This document shows positions 1 to 8,395 of a stretch of 64,000 nucleotides of DNA, piece by piece. Every line of letters begins with the position of its first letter. The stretch's first letter is position 1. The position numbers and the translations under genes were made by a program. The DNA comes from Pelagerythrobacter rhizovicinus. Its GTDB lineage: Bacteria; Pseudomonadota; Alphaproteobacteria; Sphingomonadales; Sphingomonadaceae. The notes under the pieces were generated by a model, which was given only the letters and a program-made list of their open reading frames with translations, searched no databases and was not told the origin of the DNA. Location of the stretch: positions 806,001-870,000 of the forward strand of contig NZ_SDPV01000002.1 in the NCBI RefSeq assembly GCF_004135625.1, read 5' to 3'.

Positions 1-896
1 CTCGTCACCGCGATCGCGCCGCGCCACATGACCAGGGTGATTGCGCCGAAGACGACGAGGATGATCGTCGCCGTCATCACCGCGCGCAGCAGGATGCGGC
101 GCTTCGCGGTGGCGAAAGTGCGCTCCACGGCGGCGGCGAAGCGCTCACCTTCACGCCTTTCCTGATTGAACGCCTGGACGATCTTCATCGCCGCGAGCAC
201 TTCCGCAATCATCGCCCCGACGTCGGCAATCCGGTCCTGGCTCGAGCGCGAAACGTTGCGAATGCGGCGGCCGAAGAACACGATCGGCAGGATCACCACC
301 GGAATGCCGATCATCAGTCCCACGGTGAGCTGCGGCGCGAGCCAGAAGAGGTAGGCCGTGCCGCCCGCCGCCATCAGCAGGTTGCGCAACGCGACCGAGA
401 TCGTCGTGCCGACCACCTGCTCGATCAGCGCGGTGTCGGCCGTCATCCGGCTGGCAATCTCCTTCGGGCTGTTCTCCTCGTAGAAGCCGGGCGCGAGGCG
501 CAGCAGGTTGTTCTGTACTTTCAACCGGATGTCCGCCACGACACGCTCGCCGAGCCAGCTCACGAAGTAGAACCGCAGAGCGGTGCCGATCGCGAGTACG
601 CCGACGATCACCAACAGGTACTGGAACCAGCGGCCGATGTCGTCCGCCCCGCCCGCGAAGCCGCGGTCGATGATGAGCTTGAACCCGTTGGGGATCGCCA
701 GCGTCGCCGCCGCGGTAACGAACAGCGCCACCAGCGCCAGGGCCACCCGGCCCGGATAGTTCGCCGCCTCGCGGAAGATCATCGTCAGCGGCCCGAGCGT
801 GCGCGCGGGCTTCGCCTCCCCCTCGATCGCTGTGCTCCGGCGAAAAAAGCCCCGGCGCGCGGGGCGCGCTTCCGGCTGGGAGGTATCCGCGTCCAT
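1..896 (-). CDS. ABC transporter, fused permease/ATP-binding protein, 5' part only
   Basis: The N-terminal part of an MsbA-like half-transporter that would export a lipid or other hydrophobic substrate across the inner membrane. The reading frame starts at an ATG at 894-896 with MDADTSQPEARPARRGFFRR and runs leftwards off the window edge, giving about 298 residues. What is visible is the type-1 exporter membrane domain: hydrophobic segments around residues 45-75, 80-105 and 155-200, and the coupling stretch with ENSPKEIASRMTADT near residue 125. The ATP-binding domain with Walker motifs must lie beyond position 1, so the substrate class cannot be read here. It is divergent from the PHB depolymerase. 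The family assignment is firm; lipid export is inference. Confidence 0.85.
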   Translation of the reverse strand, partial: MDADTSQPEARPARRGFFRRSTAIEGEAKPARTLGPLTMIFREAANYPGRVALALVALFVTAAATLAIPNGFKLIIDRGFAGGADDIGRWFQYLLVIVGVLAIGTALRFYFVSWLGERVVADIRLKVQNNLLRLAPGFYEENSPKEIASRMTADTALIEQVVGTTISVALRNLLMAAGGTAYLFWLAPQLTVGLMIGIPVVILPIVFFGRRIRNVSRSSQDRIADVGAMIAEVLAAMKIVQAFNQERREGERFAAAVERTFATAKRRILLRAVMTATIILVVFGAITLVMWRGAIAVT

Positions 897-970
897 GCCG
901 GGGCAGGTAGCGATGCGGCGCGGCAAAATCCACCATCAGGCAGGTGCCCGCGGCACTAAATCTTGAATGA

Positions 971-1014
971 TGCATTGCACAATGGAACGCGACCCGCCAC
1001 TGTGCACCGCACAA
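971..1014. promoter_or_regulatory. Repeated TGC/GCA motifs upstream of phaZ, candidate operator
   Basis: The gap between the divergent ABC transporter and the depolymerase holds two similar short motifs: TGCATTGCACAATG at 971-984 (arms CATTG/CAATG around a 2-nt spacer) and TGTGCACCGCACAA at 1001-1014. PhaR-type regulators of PHB genes in alphaproteobacteria are known to recognise TGC/GCA-rich sites, so a PhaR-like operator is a reasonable inference. No binding site has been demonstrated and no phaR gene is in the window. Confidence 0.3.
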
Positions 1015-1063
1015 ATGATGACGGGAACGCCCGGGAACCGGCGCTCGGCAAGGGACATGTGAC

Positions 1064-2311
1064 TTGCTCTACCACGCTTACGAACTGCAGCGCGCCTGGC
1101 TCAACGGCGCAAGCGCCCTCGCCTCGATCGGGGCGGAGGCGTTTGCGAACCCCTATCTCCCGACGGGCTACCTGGGTCTGGGGCAAATGGGCGCCAGCGC
1201 GCTGGAGGTCTTCGCCCACGCTACCGCGCCGCGCGACAAACCGGCCTTCGGAATCGAATTCGTCGAGGTCGGGGGCGAACCCCGCGCGGTCGAGGAAGCG
1301 ACCGTCGTCAACCGCCCGTTCGGCGATCTCAAGCGCTTTACCCGCGACGGGTTGCCCGAAGGCGCGCCCAAGCTGCTGATCGTCGCGCCGATGAGCGGAC
1401 ACTATGCCACGTTGCTGCGCGGCACCGTGCGGCGCATGGTCGAGAGCTGCGAGGTCTACGTGACCGATTGGGCCGACGCGAAGACGGTGCCCCTTTCGGA
1501 CGGCCGCTTCGACCTCGACGACTACATCGACTATCTGATCGGATTCCTCGAGCATATCGGGCCCGGGAAGAACGGCAGGGGCGCGAACGTGATGGCGGTG
1601 TGCCAGCCCTCGGTCCCGGCGCTCGCGGCCACCGCGATCATGGGAGCGGACGAGCATCCGTGCCGTCCTGCGACGCTGACCATGATGGGCGGCCCGATCG
1701 ACACGCGCGAGAGCCCGACCACGGTCAACGACATCGCCATGGACCGCCCGATCGAATGGTTCCGCAACACCGTGATCGCGACCGTGCCGATGCAGCACCG
1801 CGGCGCGGGCCGGCGGGTCTATCCGGGCTTCCTCCAGCTCGCCGGGTTCATGAGCATGAACCTCGGCCAGCATATCCTCAGCCACTACGAGATGTTCAAG
1901 CATCTGACCGTCGGCGACGAGGACAGCGCACAGGCGACCAAGGATTTCTACGACGAGTACCGCTCGGTCTGCGACATGACCGCGGAATTCTATCTCCAGA
2001 CGGTGGAGGAGGTGTTCCAGAAGCATTCGCTGGCGAAGGGGACCTTCACGCACCGGGGCGAGCCGGTCGACCTGGGCGCGATCCGCGACACCGCGCTGCT
2101 CGCGATCGAGGGCGAGCGAGACGACATCTCGGGCATCGGGCAGACGAAAGCCGCGCTTACGCTGGCCACCGGCCTGGCGAAGTCGAAGAAGCAGTACCTG
2201 CTCGCCGAAGGCGCGGGGCACTACGGCATCTTCAACGGCAGCCGCTGGCGCACGAAGATCGCACCTGCGGTCGAGGCTTTCATGGCGAAGCACCGCGGAG
2301 CGACGGCCTGA
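1064..2311 (+). CDS. phaZ: Intracellular polyhydroxybutyrate depolymerase
   Basis: Degrades intracellular PHB granules to release 3-hydroxybutyrate units. The 415-residue protein begins MLYHAYELQRAWLNGA, which is characteristic of the intracellular PhaZ family. A nucleophile Cys180 sits in NVMAVCQPSVPAL, replacing the serine of ordinary lipases. It is followed by Asp353 in ERDDISG and His386 in EGAGHYGIFNGSRW, completing a Cys-Asp-His triad like that described for the Ralstonia enzyme. The start is a TTG at 1064 preceded by AGGGA at 1051-1055. The nearest upstream ATG (1058) runs straight into TGA, which rules it out. The gene stands alone on this strand, while a thiolase, MaoC and phaB elsewhere in the window fit the same storage metabolism. 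No PHA synthase is in the window. Confidence 0.92.
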   Translation: MLYHAYELQRAWLNGASALASIGAEAFANPYLPTGYLGLGQMGASALEVFAHATAPRDKPAFGIEFVEVGGEPRAVEEATVVNRPFGDLKRFTRDGLPEGAPKLLIVAPMSGHYATLLRGTVRRMVESCEVYVTDWADAKTVPLSDGRFDLDDYIDYLIGFLEHIGPGKNGRGANVMAVCQPSVPALAATAIMGADEHPCRPATLTMMGGPIDTRESPTTVNDIAMDRPIEWFRNTVIATVPMQHRGAGRRVYPGFLQLAGFMSMNLGQHILSHYEMFKHLTVGDEDSAQATKDFYDEYRSVCDMTAEFYLQTVEEVFQKHSLAKGTFTHRGEPVDLGAIRDTALLAIEGERDDISGIGQTKAALTLATGLAKSKKQYLLAEGAGHYGIFNGSRWRTKIAPAVEAFMAKHRGATA

Positions 2312-2329
2312 GCCGAAAGGATCGGGTAT

Positions 2330-2926
2330 CTAACCCGCCCTGTCTCTCTGCCCGAAGAACCGCCGCACAATCCGGCGCGCCAGCAGCAGTAGCCACACCG
2401 TCAGCGCCAGCAGTGCCAGCGCGATCGCTCCGGCCACATAGGGATACTCGTAGGCCGCCCAGAGGAGGCCCGCGGTCGCGACGTCCTCGACGGTCGACAC
2501 CGCGACGTTGGAGACGGGCTCGGGGCTGGTGTTGACCACGCCGCGCGCGCCGGCCTTGCCAGCATGCGCCGCGAAGGCCGCCCCGCCGCCCAGCAGGAAG
2601 GCGATCACCTGCGTCGCCGGGTCGGAGGGATCGACGATCGCCAGCGCCAGCAGCGCGCCGCCGACGGGCCGCACGAAGGTGTGCACCGCATCCCACACCG
2701 AATCGAGCCACATGACCTTGTCGGCGAAGAACTCGCACAGCGCAGCCACGGCGGCGACCCCCATGACCCACGGGTTCTCGAGCACGGCGAGGCTCGCCAG
2801 GTGCTCGGGCACCGGGATCGCGTCGAGCCGCATGGCGAGCCCGGTCGCGAAGACGCACAGGTAGAGCCGCCATCCGGCAAGCAGACTGACGCTGCCGGCG
2901 ATGCCGATGATCTCCATCACGCCCAT
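2330..2926 (-). CDS. DUF4126 membrane protein
   Basis: A 198-residue integral membrane protein of the DUF4126 type, function unknown. It starts MGVMEIIGIAGSVSLLAGWRL and has about five hydrophobic segments, with the glycine/alanine-rich stretch GGGAAFAAHAGKAGARGVVN near residues 115-135 that is typical of the family. The start at 2926 is supported by an AGGAG purine run just upstream on the minus strand; a longer frame to 3235 lacks hydrophobic or family-like sequence. It converges on phaZ with an 18-nt gap, and its upstream side adjoins a lipoprotein gene on the same strand with a short gap, so the two may be co-transcribed. No catalytic motif is visible. Confidence 0.75.
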   Translation of the reverse strand: MGVMEIIGIAGSVSLLAGWRLYLCVFATGLAMRLDAIPVPEHLASLAVLENPWVMGVAAVAALCEFFADKVMWLDSVWDAVHTFVRPVGGALLALAIVDPSDPATQVIAFLLGGGAAFAAHAGKAGARGVVNTSPEPVSNVAVSTVEDVATAGLLWAAYEYPYVAGAIALALLALTVWLLLLARRIVRRFFGQRDRAG

Positions 2927-2985
2927 CGCGCTCTCCTCCGCGGCGAGAATGCGCCGCAATGGCGTGCGCCGCAAGCGCCAGCGCG

Positions 2986-3630
2986 CTAGCGTGCGTCCCC
3001 GACCACGCGCATCTCGTCTGTGCCGCAGCGGAAGTCGTGCGCCCGCGCGTCGGCGATCTCGCGCGCGACGCGGTTCGCGTCGGGCGTTTCGCCTGCGATC
3101 TGCGCCACGCGGCAGCCCGGCGCGCCCGGTCGCCCGACCTTCTCGACCCCGATCACCGTGCGGCCCGCGCTTTGCGGGGTGACATCGCGGTAGCGGAAGA
3201 TCACCGCGAACGGGTTCCCGTCCTTCATGCGCCATTCCAAGCGCTCGCCGAGCTCGTTGAAGGCGCCGATGGTCGTGAACTCCTCACCGTCGACGCCGGC
3301 GTCGATATCGAGCCGTCCGTCGCCGAGATGGACGAAGAGCGGAATGCCTCCGCGGCCGGGGCAGGCATAGTCGACGCTCGCGCCCTCGCTGGATTCGCCG
3401 GTTACACGACAGGCTTCGAGGTCGAGAGCCGTGTAGGCGGACGAGTAGCCGCCGGCACCGTCGGGTTCTTCGGCCGCAGGATCGGGCGCCGGCTCCGCGG
3501 CCGGAGTTCCGGCGTCCTGCGTGGCGGGCGAAGGCTGCGCCTCCACCGGCTCACGCTCCGGCGCTTCCTGCGAGCACCCGGCAAGCGGCAGCGCAGCGGC
3601 GAGCAATGAGCAAACGAAAGGGCGGCGCAT
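2986..3630 (-). CDS. Lipoprotein of unknown function
   Basis: A 214-residue predicted lipoprotein. The N-terminus MRRPFVCSLLAAALPLAGC is a signal peptide with a lipobox LAGC, so Cys19 would be lipidated and the protein would sit in the inner or outer membrane facing the periplasm. Residues 20-55 are a Pro/Ala/Glu-rich linker, followed by a small globular domain of about 150 residues with two or three cysteines (ACRVTGE, YACPGRG, APGCRVAQ) that might pair. I do not recognise a family. The start at 3630 has an AAGGAGAACCGC ribosome site; a start 39 nt earlier would place charged residues before the signal peptide. Transcribed toward the DUF4126 gene. Confidence 0.7.
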   Translation of the reverse strand: MRRPFVCSLLAAALPLAGCSQEAPEREPVEAQPSPATQDAGTPAAEPAPDPAAEEPDGAGGYSSAYTALDLEACRVTGESSEGASVDYACPGRGGIPLFVHLGDGRLDIDAGVDGEEFTTIGAFNELGERLEWRMKDGNPFAVIFRYRDVTPQSAGRTVIGVEKVGRPGAPGCRVAQIAGETPDANRVAREIADARAHDFRCGTDEMRVVGDAR

Positions 3631-3699
3631 GCGGTTCTCCTTCGGCAAGAGCCACGAAGAAGAACGCACGAGCCGCCCGCCCGTTCAAATGATCACGGA

Positions 3700-4881
3700 T
3701 CAGAGGACTTCGAACATCCCAGCAGCGCCCATTCCGCCGCCGACGCACATCGTCACGACGACGTACTTCGCGCCGCGCCGCTTGCCCTCGATCAGCGCGT
3801 GGCCGACGCAGCGGGCACCGGTCATGCCGTAGGGATGCCCGATCGAGATCGAGCCGCCGTTGACGTTGAGCAGCTCGTTGGGGATGCCGAGCTCGTCGCG
3901 GCAGTGGATCACCTGCACCGCGAAAGCCTCGTTCAGTTCCCACAGGCCGACGTCCTCGAGCTTGATGCCAGTCCGCTCGAGCAGCTTGGGGATCGCGAAG
4001 ATCGGGCCGATGCCCATCTCGTCGGGCTCGGTGCCCGCGACCGCCATGCCGACATAGCGGCCGAGCGGGGTGAGCCCGCGCTTCTCGGCGAGCTTTGCTT
4101 CCATCAGCACGGTGGCCGAGGAGCCGTCGCTGAGCTGGCTCGCATTGCCCGCTGTGATCGTGGTGCCCGGGCCCATGACGGGCTGCAGGGCGGCAAGGCC
4201 TTCCAGCGTCGTCTCGGGCCGGTTGCCCTCGTCCTTGGCGATGGTGACTTCCTTGTCGGAAACCTCGCCCGTTTCCTTGTTCGTCACCTTCATCGTGGTC
4301 GTGACGGGCACGATCTCGTCGTCGAACTTGCCCGCCGCCTGTGCCGCGGCGGTGCGCTGCTGCGATTGCAGGGCGTATTCGTCCTGCGCTTCGCGCGTAA
4401 TGCCATAGCGCTGCGCGACCGTCTCGGCGGTCTGCAGCATCGGCATGTAGATCGCGCCGTGCATGTTGATCAGCTCCGGATCGGGCATCACGCGCATTTC
4501 TTTCGTCTGCACGAGGCTGATCGATTCCTGTCCCCCGGCGGCGACGACGTCCATGTTGTCGATCATGATCTGCTTGGCCGCCGTGGCGATCGACATCAGG
4601 CCCGACGAGCACTGGCGATCGATCGTCATCCCCGAGGTGCCGATCGGGCACCCGGCACGCAGCGCCACCTGCCGCGCCAGGTTGCCCGATTGCGTGCCCT
4701 GCTGCAGCGCCGAGCCCCACAGTACATCGTCGATCTCGCCCGGTTCGACCCCGGCGCGCTCGATGGCGGGCTTCAGAGAGTAGGCACCGAGCGTGGCGCC
4801 TTTGGTGTCGTTGAATCCGCCCTTGTAAGCGCGGCCGATGGCGGTGCGGGCGGTGGATACGATGACTGCGTCGCGTGACAT
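3700..4881 (-). CDS. Acetyl-CoA acetyltransferase family thiolase
   Basis: Condenses or cleaves acyl-CoA with acetyl-CoA, in beta-oxidation or as the first step to PHB. The 393-residue protein is standard thiolase length. It carries the acylated nucleophile Cys91 in DRQCSSGL, His349 in the [10 protein letters not shown] box and the second catalytic Cys379 in [18 protein letters not shown] lies directly upstream of the ATG at 4881. It lies next to a MaoC hydratase gene on the same strand with a 114-nt gap, which suggests fatty-acid degradation or supply of hydroxyacyl-CoA. The sequence alone does not separate a biosynthetic PhaA from a degradative FadA-like enzyme, so I give no symbol. Confidence 0.93.
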   Translation of the reverse strand: MSRDAVIVSTARTAIGRAYKGGFNDTKGATLGAYSLKPAIERAGVEPGEIDDVLWGSALQQGTQSGNLARQVALRAGCPIGTSGMTIDRQCSSGLMSIATAAKQIMIDNMDVVAAGGQESISLVQTKEMRVMPDPELINMHGAIYMPMLQTAETVAQRYGITREAQDEYALQSQQRTAAAQAAGKFDDEIVPVTTTMKVTNKETGEVSDKEVTIAKDEGNRPETTLEGLAALQPVMGPGTTITAGNASQLSDGSSATVLMEAKLAEKRGLTPLGRYVGMAVAGTEPDEMGIGPIFAIPKLLERTGIKLEDVGLWELNEAFAVQVIHCRDELGIPNELLNVNGGSISIGHPYGMTGARCVGHALIEGKRRGAKYVVVTMCVGGGMGAAGMFEVL

Positions 4882-4995
4882 GGGAAACTCCTTGGAAAAT
4901 CAGGTCCGCCCTTCAGGGGACGGGACGAGAGAGGCCTTGCACCACCGGTAGCGGCACGCGCCTCCGCCTTCCCTCCCCAAATGGGGACTGGCCGG

Positions 4996-5445
4996 TCAGA
5001 CGAAAAGCTGCGTCATCCACTCGGCGACGAGGGCGGGCTTGTCCTCACCTTCAATCTCGATCGTGATCTCGTGCGTCTGCTGCCACTGGCCCGGGCGCTT
5101 CTCGACCATTTCGAGCAGCTTCCAGTGGCCGCGAATGCGCTTGCCCGAGCGGACGGGGTTGATGAAGCGGGTCTTGTTGCCGCCGTAGTTGACGCCCATC
5201 TTCACGCCTTCCGGCCGCGGCAGGTCCGACTTGGCGCTGAGGTAGGGAATCATCGAGAGCGTCAGGAAGCCGTGGGCGATCGTGCCGCCGAAGGGCGTCA
5301 TCTTCGCCTTTTCCTCGTCGACGTGGATGAACTGGTGGTCGCCCGTCGCATCGGCAAACTGGTTGATCCGTTCCTGGCTCATCTCGACCCATTCGCTGGT
5401 GCCGATCTGCTGGCCGACCTTTTCTGCGATTTCCTGCGGGGTCAC
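4996..5445 (-). CDS. MaoC-family (R)-specific enoyl-CoA hydratase
   Basis: Hydrates enoyl-CoA to (R)-3-hydroxyacyl-CoA in the cytoplasm. The 149-residue single hot-dog domain contains the hydratase-2 motif FADATGDHQFIHVDEEKA, with the probable catalytic pair Asp36 and His41, and the following GGTIAHGFLTLSMIP helix that covers the active site. The start is a GTG at 5445, chosen for its AAAGGAGAGG ribosome site. Its position upstream of a thiolase on the same strand suggests the pair works together in acyl-CoA turnover. PhaJ-like feeding of PHB synthesis is possible but is not shown by the sequence. Confidence 0.88.
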   Translation of the reverse strand: MTPQEIAEKVGQQIGTSEWVEMSQERINQFADATGDHQFIHVDEEKAKMTPFGGTIAHGFLTLSMIPYLSAKSDLPRPEGVKMGVNYGGNKTRFINPVRSGKRIRGHWKLLEMVEKRPGQWQQTHEITIEIEGEDKPALVAEWMTQLFV

Positions 5446-5506
5446 TGCGCCTCTCCTTTGCCGCGAGTCTGACTTGAAACCGCGGCTTCATGGCGCATCG
5501 ATTGGG

Positions 5507-6904
5507 CTAGCGCAACGCGCCCGCGCCTGCCGCTACGGCATCGCCGCCGGAGATCGGCGGCGCCTGCGGCCGCCGGACGCGACGGGCGTCCCGCGCCTGC
5601 GAATCGAGTCGGGTGCAGTAGGACCACAGGGCAATCTGGAGCCCGATGAGCATGAGCACGAACGGCTGGTAAGCGATCCCCTGAAACAGCGACCCCACGA
5701 GGTAGATCACCTGCCCGACCTGCAGTGCGCTGGCGAGCGGAGCTTGCCACTGTTCGTCGTGCCCGGTCCGCCCGCGCCACCGTCGCCGGATCCGTTCCAT
5801 TTGCCACAGCCCGAGCGCGTGGAGCCACAGCCACAGACAGAGCCCGGGCCAGCCCTGCTCGCCGAGCACCTCGAAAACGGCCGAGTGGTACGCGCGGCCG
5901 GTATCCACGACCTCTCTGTATTCGATGGATGTCGTGCCGCCTTGCTCGACGAGAACCGGCATCCGGTAGCTGAAGCTGTTCCCGCGATAGGCATCGAACC
6001 CGCCGCCGAAGGGGTTCTCCGCAGCATAGTCGAGCGTCCATTGCCACACCGCGACGCGCGTGGAGGCAGACTGGTCTTGGTCGTGGCTGCCGATCGTCGC
6101 CATCCGCTCGTAATAGCTCTGTGGCAGGAAAGGCAGCGCCATCAGCCCCAGCGCGGCGCCCGCGGCGAGGAAGGCGAAGCGGCGCTTCACGTCGCGCAGG
6201 ACGACGACCGAAAGAACCGCAATGCAGAGCAGGCCGGTGCGCGCCTCGGTTCCCACGGGCACAAGCAGGCAGGCGAAAATCAGCGCATAGCCGAACGTCT
6301 TCACCCGCCAGTCCGGCGGGAACACCGTGCCGTGGCGGGTGAACCACACGATCAGCGGGATGATCGCGATCGCCACCGTCGACAGCGTGGAGCTTTCGTA
6401 CATCCCGGCGTTGTCGTTGACGAAGAAGTAGAGCGAGGCGTAGCCGCCGCCGCCGAGCGCCGTCTTCATCCCGGCGCTGATAATGATTGCGCCGGCGGTA
6501 AGCACCATGATCAGCGCCGTGCCCTCGATCCTCAGGCGCGTAGTGAGGGTGAGGGGAAGGAAAATCGCGAAGACCAGCGCCTTCCACACCCAGTCCCACT
6601 TCTCCAGCGCCTCGACCGGGAAATCCGCGGTTTTCGTGGTCCAGAAGCAGTAGAGCAGGAGCACGGCGAGCAGGAACTGGCGGAACGTGAACCGCACGTC
6701 CTTCTTCCTGTCCGTCAGCAGCCATCCGGCAAAAGCGGCGCAGAACGCGATCAGCGAGATCGGCAGGGCCGAGGTGATCGACCAGCCGATCTTCTGCGGC
6801 GCGAGGATGTCGATATAGCAGTAGGCGAGGACCCACAGGAACGGTCGGCGCAGGCCGATCGCGAAGAACGCCATGACGAAGCCGAACAGGGCGAGATCAA
6901 GCAT
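5507..6904 (-). CDS. O-antigen ligase-like polymerase/ligase, exosortase A-associated type
   Basis: A 465-residue inner-membrane protein with about ten to twelve hydrophobic segments and a large periplasmic loop around residues 260-340 containing STRVAVWQWTLDYAAENP and FGGGFDAYRG, features of Wzy/WaaL-type O-antigen ligases. The N-terminus MLDLALFGFVMAFFAIGLRR and the LAPQKIGWS stretch match the exosortase A-associated ligase family (TIGR03097 as I recall it). It would join lipid-linked sugar to an acceptor in the periplasm. The adjacent divergent glycosyltransferase is of the matching exosortase-associated type, which supports the call. Start at 6904; the upstream small frame ends across this ATG. 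Exact acceptor unknown. Confidence 0.8.
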   Translation of the reverse strand: MLDLALFGFVMAFFAIGLRRPFLWVLAYCYIDILAPQKIGWSITSALPISLIAFCAAFAGWLLTDRKKDVRFTFRQFLLAVLLLYCFWTTKTADFPVEALEKWDWVWKALVFAIFLPLTLTTRLRIEGTALIMVLTAGAIIISAGMKTALGGGGYASLYFFVNDNAGMYESSTLSTVAIAIIPLIVWFTRHGTVFPPDWRVKTFGYALIFACLLVPVGTEARTGLLCIAVLSVVVLRDVKRRFAFLAAGAALGLMALPFLPQSYYERMATIGSHDQDQSASTRVAVWQWTLDYAAENPFGGGFDAYRGNSFSYRMPVLVEQGGTTSIEYREVVDTGRAYHSAVFEVLGEQGWPGLCLWLWLHALGLWQMERIRRRWRGRTGHDEQWQAPLASALQVGQVIYLVGSLFQGIAYQPFVLMLIGLQIALWSYCTRLDSQARDARRVRRPQAPPISGGDAVAAGAGALR

Positions 6905-7085
6905 CGGGCGCCTGTCCGCTGTCGCCGCTACCGCGTGTCTCCTCCAACGCGGGATCGCAGTCGGTCGCCTCGCGCCCCGCAAGCCGAAGCAGCGCGATCA
7001 CGATCAGGGCGTGGATCAGGCCAAGGGCGAAGTAGTCGATCAAAGCGGGTTGCTTTCCAGTGGCGGCCTTGGCGCCGCCTAGCAC
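6897..7085 (-). CDS. Possible small single-span membrane protein
   Basis: A 62-residue frame (GTG at 7085) with one hydrophobic helix, YFALGLIHALIVIALLRLAG, followed by a polar acidic tail. Its stop codon overlaps the ATG of the ligase (ATGCTTGA), an arrangement typical of translational coupling. The GTG has no good ribosome site. A TTG start at TTGATCGACTAC preceded by GGAAAG is an alternative that would shorten the protein by about 14 residues. I do not recognise a family. It could instead be only an upstream extension of no coding value. Confidence 0.4.
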   Translation of the reverse strand: MLGGAKAATGKQPALIDYFALGLIHALIVIALLRLAGREATDCDPALEETRGSGDSGQAPDA

Positions 7086-7131
7086 CCGCGGGTTGACGCG
7101 CCGTTAAGGTTGCCGTGGCACGACACGGCGC

Positions 7132-8361
7132 ATGACCCGGGTGCTGCACGTCCTCGACCATTCGCTGCCGCTGCACAGCGGCTATACCTTCCGCACACGC
7201 GCGATCCTGAAAAGCCAGCAGGCGGCGGGGATCGAGGTGCGCGGCGTAACCGGCCTGCGGCACACCGCCGGCGGCCCGCCGGCCGAGACGGTGGACGGGC
7301 TCCCCTTCCACCGCACGCGCGGCTCCGCGTCGGGCCCGACGGGCCTGCGCGAGTGGCGCGAGATTGCCGGGTTCGCGGAATCGATCGAGCAGGTCGTGCG
7401 CGAGTGGCGGCCCGACGTGCTCCACGCGCACTCGCCGGCGTTGTGCGGTGCCGCCGCGCTGAAAGTCGCGCGCCGCCATGGCATTCCCCTGGTTTACGAG
7501 ATCCGCGCCTTCTGGGAAGACGCGGCGGTCGGCAACGGCAAGGGGCGCGAAGGCTCGCTCAAGTACCGCCTGACGCGCGCGCTGGAGAACCGCGTGGTCG
7601 CGGGCGCAGATGCAGTGTTCACGATCTGCTGGGGCCTGAAGGACGATCTCGTCGTGCGCGGATTCGCGCCGGGCAAGATCGGCCTTTCGCCCAACGGCGT
7701 CGACCTGTCGCTGTTCGGCGAACCCGTGGGCCGCGACGGCGCGCTCGCCCGGCAACTGGGCCTGGGAAGCGGACCGGTGATCGGCTTCATCGGCAGCTTC
7801 TACGACTACGAGGGGCTCGACGATCTGATCGCTGCCATGCCCCTCCTGCGCGCCGAAGCGCCGGCAGCGCAACTTCTGCTGGTCGGCGGCGGACCGGTGG
7901 ACGAAGCCCTGCGGGCGCAGGCCGAGGCGAGTCCGGCACGCGAGGCGATTCGCTTCGCCGGGCGGGTGCCGCACGAGGCGGTCGAACGCTATTACTCGCT
8001 GATCGACGTGCTCGCATATCCGCGAAAGCGCAGTCGGCTGACCGACCTTGTGACGCCGCTCAAGCCGCTGGAAGCGATGGCCCAGCGCCGGCTCGTCGCT
8101 GCCTCCGACGTCGGCGGACACCGCGAACTGATCGCCAATGGCGAAACGGGAACACTCTTCGCTGCGGATAACCCGATTGCCTGCGCGGCAGCGTTGGCGA
8201 GTCTGCTGCGAAGCCGCGAAACCTGGGATGCCATGCGCGATCGGGCATGCGCTCACGTGGCCGAACATCACGACTGGGCGCGCAACGTGCGTCGTTATCA
8301 AGACGTTTACCATCGCCTGCTAGCCCGCATGTCGAATGGGGCAATGCCAGCCGCCGCATAA
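7132..8361 (+). CDS. Glycosyltransferase, exosortase A-associated GT4 type
   Basis: A 409-residue GT-B glycosyltransferase that would transfer a sugar from a nucleotide donor to a lipid-linked glycan at the cytoplasmic face of the membrane. The N-terminus TRVLHVLDHSLPLHSGYTFRT is the signature opening of the exosortase/PEP-CTERM-associated glycosyltransferases (TIGR04063 as I recall it). The C-terminal donor domain has VIGFIGSFYDYEGLDDLIAA near residue 220 and the KPLEAMAQRRLVAASDVGG E-x7-E-like region near residue 320. It is divergent from the ligase gene, with 227 nt between the two starts (46 nt to the small frame). The rest of an exosortase cluster is not in the window. Confidence 0.87.
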   Translation: MTRVLHVLDHSLPLHSGYTFRTRAILKSQQAAGIEVRGVTGLRHTAGGPPAETVDGLPFHRTRGSASGPTGLREWREIAGFAESIEQVVREWRPDVLHAHSPALCGAAALKVARRHGIPLVYEIRAFWEDAAVGNGKGREGSLKYRLTRALENRVVAGADAVFTICWGLKDDLVVRGFAPGKIGLSPNGVDLSLFGEPVGRDGALARQLGLGSGPVIGFIGSFYDYEGLDDLIAAMPLLRAEAPAAQLLLVGGGPVDEALRAQAEASPAREAIRFAGRVPHEAVERYYSLIDVLAYPRKRSRLTDLVTPLKPLEAMAQRRLVAASDVGGHRELIANGETGTLFAADNPIACAAALASLLRSRETWDAMRDRACAHVAEHHDWARNVRRYQDVYHRLLARMSNGAMPAAA

Positions 8362-8395
8362 GGCGCGCAGTGCCCGGAGAACGGGGAAGAACGAC

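Noticed and set aside
4965-4990. Palindrome TCCCCAAATGGGGA between the MaoC and thiolase genes.
   Set aside because: Short stem without a T-run; too weak to call a terminator or operator.
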